Shown piece by piece: positions 62,138 to 64,000 of a stretch of 64,000 nt of DNA (position 1 is the stretch's first letter; each line of letters begins with the position of its first letter). The translations under genes and the position numbers were made by a program. Source of the stretch: Streptomyces sp. cg36 (GTDB lineage Bacteria; Actinomycetota; Actinomycetes; Streptomycetales; Streptomycetaceae); contig NZ_CP163520.1 in NCBI RefSeq assembly GCF_041080675.1, positions 7,717,501 through 7,781,500 on the forward strand, read 5' to 3'. The notes below the pieces were generated by a model. The model ran no database searches. It worked only from the letters and a program-made list of their open reading frames with translations, and had not been told where the DNA came from.

Positions 62138-63430
62138 ATGAGCCCGCTGCCCAGCCCCGAAGTCGTGGACCGGGTCCGGGACATCCCGCTCTACCGCGCG
62201 TCCCTCGCCCGGGGCGACTTCCCGATCCTGGAGAAGACCGAGATCGCGCGCGGCTTCCCCGACAACTGGATGACGCCCGGCCTGGCCGAGGCCCTGGCGA
62301 AGGGGGACGCCGAATACGTCCTGTCCACCGGCACCAACCACGCCCGCATGCAGCTGATCCGGCCGCCCTACTTCCTGCTCCGCTCCTACTACCGCCTCTG
62401 GAGCGAACACCCCGACCTGCGCGCCACCTGGCACGCCGGAGCGGCGCGCCTCTCCCTCACCACGGTCCTCGCCACCGAACACGTCGCCCGGGTCAACGCC
62501 CGCAACCCCTCGGCCACCCCCGGCGAGCGCTGGCTCGACGACCGCACGCTCTACCTCAACCGCGTCCTCGACCCCGCCGACTGGGACCGCGCCGAGGTGC
62601 TCCGGATGCTCGCCGAGATCCGCCGTGTCAGCGCCGCCCACCCCGACGGCACCTACCACCTGGACTGCTCCGGCTACCACCTCGCCCACCTGGTGCGGAA
62701 GGTGGACGCCTGGGGGCTGTGGGACGAGTTCCCCCCTCCGGCCAGCATCGTGCACGCCTACGAGTACACCCCGCTGAACGTCCGTACCCTCCTGCGCGAG
62801 CGCTTCGGCTGCCCCGTCGTCGACCTGTTCGGCAGCACCGAACTCGGCTACCTCTACTCCAGCGACCCCACCACCGGCCGCTACCGCCCGCACCTGGACG
62901 ACATGAGCGTCGAACTCATCCCCGTCGCCCCCGGCAGCGGCATCCACAGCCTCATCGTCACCAGCCTGCGCAACCCCTATATGCCGCTGGTGCGCTACCG
63001 CTCCGGCGACTGCGTGCGCACCCTGGACGGCTCGGCCGACCCCGAGCGCATCAGCGTCTTCTGCGGCCGGGAGAAGGAGCTCCTCGACACCCCGCACGGC
63101 CCGGTCGCCCAGGCCGACCTCGACGCCCGCATCGCCGTCGCGTCCCCCCGTATCTTCCTGCACCAACTGCGCCCGGCCGGCCGGAGCGGGGGGACCGCAC
63201 ACGCGGGGGAGGCCGCCGTGGCCGAGGGCAACGGCCGTCGCGGTTCGGGGACGGGGCACGCCGTCCTGTCCTTCACGACCTTCGACGACGCCCCGCTCGA
63301 CGCGGACGAGACCGCCCGGCTCACGGACCTGGTGTCCGAACTCACCGGCCGGGCCTGCACGGTGGCCCACCACACCCGCCTGCCGATCGGCCGCTCGGGC
63401 AAGTACGCCTGGCTGGCCCGCGCCGACTGA
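62138..63430 (+). CDS. PaaK-like adenylate-forming enzyme (ANL superfamily)
   Basis: A 430-residue enzyme. The phosphate-binding loop reads VLSTGTNHARMQL; the conserved A5-type motif is VVDLFGSTELGYL with the Glu that binds Mg-ATP; A7 is VRYRSGDCV. The ANL lysine at the C-terminal end may be in GRSGKYAWL. It should form an acyl- or aminoacyl-adenylate. Carboxylates of small aryl acids are typical PaaK substrates, but the context with a precursor peptide suggests it activates a group for peptide modification. It lies 82 bp after the precursor and 217 bp before the DxxWH gene. The ATG at 62138 has GGAGG 5-6 nt upstream. Confidence 0.87.
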   Translation: MSPLPSPEVVDRVRDIPLYRASLARGDFPILEKTEIARGFPDNWMTPGLAEALAKGDAEYVLSTGTNHARMQLIRPPYFLLRSYYRLWSEHPDLRATWHAGAARLSLTTVLATEHVARVNARNPSATPGERWLDDRTLYLNRVLDPADWDRAEVLRMLAEIRRVSAAHPDGTYHLDCSGYHLAHLVRKVDAWGLWDEFPPPASIVHAYEYTPLNVRTLLRERFGCPVVDLFGSTELGYLYSSDPTTGRYRPHLDDMSVELIPVAPGSGIHSLIVTSLRNPYMPLVRYRSGDCVRTLDGSADPERISVFCGREKELLDTPHGPVAQADLDARIAVASPRIFLHQLRPAGRSGGTAHAGEAAVAEGNGRRGSGTGHAVLSFTTFDDAPLDADETARLTDLVSELTGRACTVAHHTRLPIGRSGKYAWLARAD

Positions 63431-63479
63431 CCGGACACCGTCCCCATCCGCCGGGCCCCACATCCCCGGCCCCGATCCC

Positions 63480-63524
63480 CGGCCTCGCGGAGCCCCCGCG
63501 CACCCCGACCACTCCGCGAGGCCG
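63480..63524 (+). terminator. Hairpin between the ANL enzyme and DxxWH protein genes
   Basis: CGGCCTCGCGGAG and CTCCGCGAGGCCG form a perfect 13-bp stem with a 19-nt loop. It may stop part of the message before the third gene, or be a processing site; no T-tract follows. Confidence 0.55.
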
Positions 63525-63647
63525 GCCCCCGCTCCCGTACCCCCTGCCCCCGGGCCTTCACGGGCCGACCCCGTACCTACCGCGCCCGGCCCCCACGGGC
63601 CGCCCCCGTCCCCCCCGTCACTCCCGTACGCGAACAGGACCCCGGCC

Positions 63648-64000
63648 ATGACCACGCCCGCTGCCCCCGTCCGCCCCGCGCCCACCGCCTCCGACCTGCT
63701 CGGCCAGGCGCTGTACGAAGAGGTCGTCGAGCACTTCACGGCGACGACCGCACACGAACGCCCCCAGGTGGCACACCAGGTGCGCGAGTGTCTGCGCTAT
63801 CTGTACCTGGTCTCCCGGCACGCCGACCGGCTCGCCGGGCTCTTCCTGCCGGTGGAGCAGGAGATCGACGAGATCTGGCACTTCCTCATCCTGCAGACCC
63901 GCGAGTACCGGCAACTGTGCGAAGAGCGCCTGCCCGGCGGGCACTTCATCCACCACCGCAGCATCGCGTACACCGACTACCAGGACGGACGGCCCGCCGG
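63648..64000 (+). CDS. GRDP-like DxxWH protein (3' partial)
   Basis: A frame open to the right edge, 117 residues so far. After a disordered start (TTPAAPVRPAPTASDLLGQ) come helical segments and EQEIDEIWHFLILQTREY, RQLCEERL and GGHFIHHRSI. The pattern DxxWHxxIL..REY..C....G.FIHH resembles GRDP-like (glycine-rich domain-containing protein-like) sequences, with His and Cys that could bind a metal. The ATG at 63648 has CAGGA about 8 nt upstream. The position after the precursor and the ANL enzyme suggests a modification role, but the rest of the gene is outside the window. Confidence 0.72.
   Translation, partial: MTTPAAPVRPAPTASDLLGQALYEEVVEHFTATTAHERPQVAHQVRECLRYLYLVSRHADRLAGLFLPVEQEIDEIWHFLILQTREYRQLCEERLPGGHFIHHRSIAYTDYQDGRPA

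Noticed and set aside
62719..63651. 310-codon frame over the ANL gene end
   Set aside because: Pro/Arg-rich out-of-frame shadow; the ANL motifs are in the other frame.

Overview
The window is very GC-rich, with strong third-position GC bias, GTG and TTG starts, many SDR, TetR, P450, LuxR/NarL and sigma-B-type genes, secreted hydrolases and overlapping ATGA/GTGA gene junctions. It is chromosomal DNA of a Streptomyces or a close relative. I saw no tRNA, rRNA, insertion sequence, CRISPR array or origin.

Layout. Positions 1-3490 hold the 3' part of a very long alanine-rich coiled-coil protein ending in a probable RNase toxin domain, then a barstar-like immunity gene, with a strong hairpin between them. 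Positions 3568-8353 hold a divergent SDR/TetR pair and a P450 plus FAD-monooxygenase pair. Positions 8551-16731 carry a secreted nuclease/phosphatase-fold protein with repeat-rich C-terminus, a large LuxR-family (LAL) ATPase regulator and a secreted thermolysin-like protease. Positions 17040-19479 are a membrane protein with a NarL-type two-component system.

Positions 19545-28831 look like a small specialised-metabolite cluster that uses no classical NRPS adenylation domain. On the plus strand are a truncated seryl-tRNA-synthetase-like amino acid:[carrier protein] ligase, a free-standing carrier protein, a phosphopantetheinyl transferase and a methyltransferase. On the minus strand are an Fe(II)/2-oxoglutarate (PhyH-like) dioxygenase, a two-part protein whose C-terminal half is a condensation-like domain, an MFS exporter and an isocitrate lyase/PEP mutase-family enzyme. 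The divergent intergenic region holds two sites resembling the DasR dre element, 115 bp apart. The inferred logic is: the ligase charges the carrier protein, the hydroxylase and condensation domain process the bound amino acid, and the MFS protein exports the product.

Positions 28985-59362 are mostly Streptomyces accessory and housekeeping genes: a GH63-type glycosidase, a hydrolase that has lost its expected nucleophile, a 1200-residue caspase-like/NTPase/glycosyltransferase fusion, lipoproteins, an ankyrin protein, an amidase, an MFS protein with an added beta-sandwich domain, two peptidases, a sigma-B-family factor, a probably deleted phosphotransferase gene, a surface protein with a DUF4239-like partner, a flavin amine oxidase and a DD-peptidase of the R61 type.

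Positions 60127-64000 carry a SulP transporter, its terminator, and then a candidate new RiPP locus that runs off the right edge. It consists of a 50-residue precursor with three GCIS-containing repeats, a PaaK-like adenylate-forming enzyme and a protein resembling the GRDP-like (DxxWH) family. The promoter in front of the precursor has TTGAC repeats at 11-bp spacing, as in SARP-controlled promoters.
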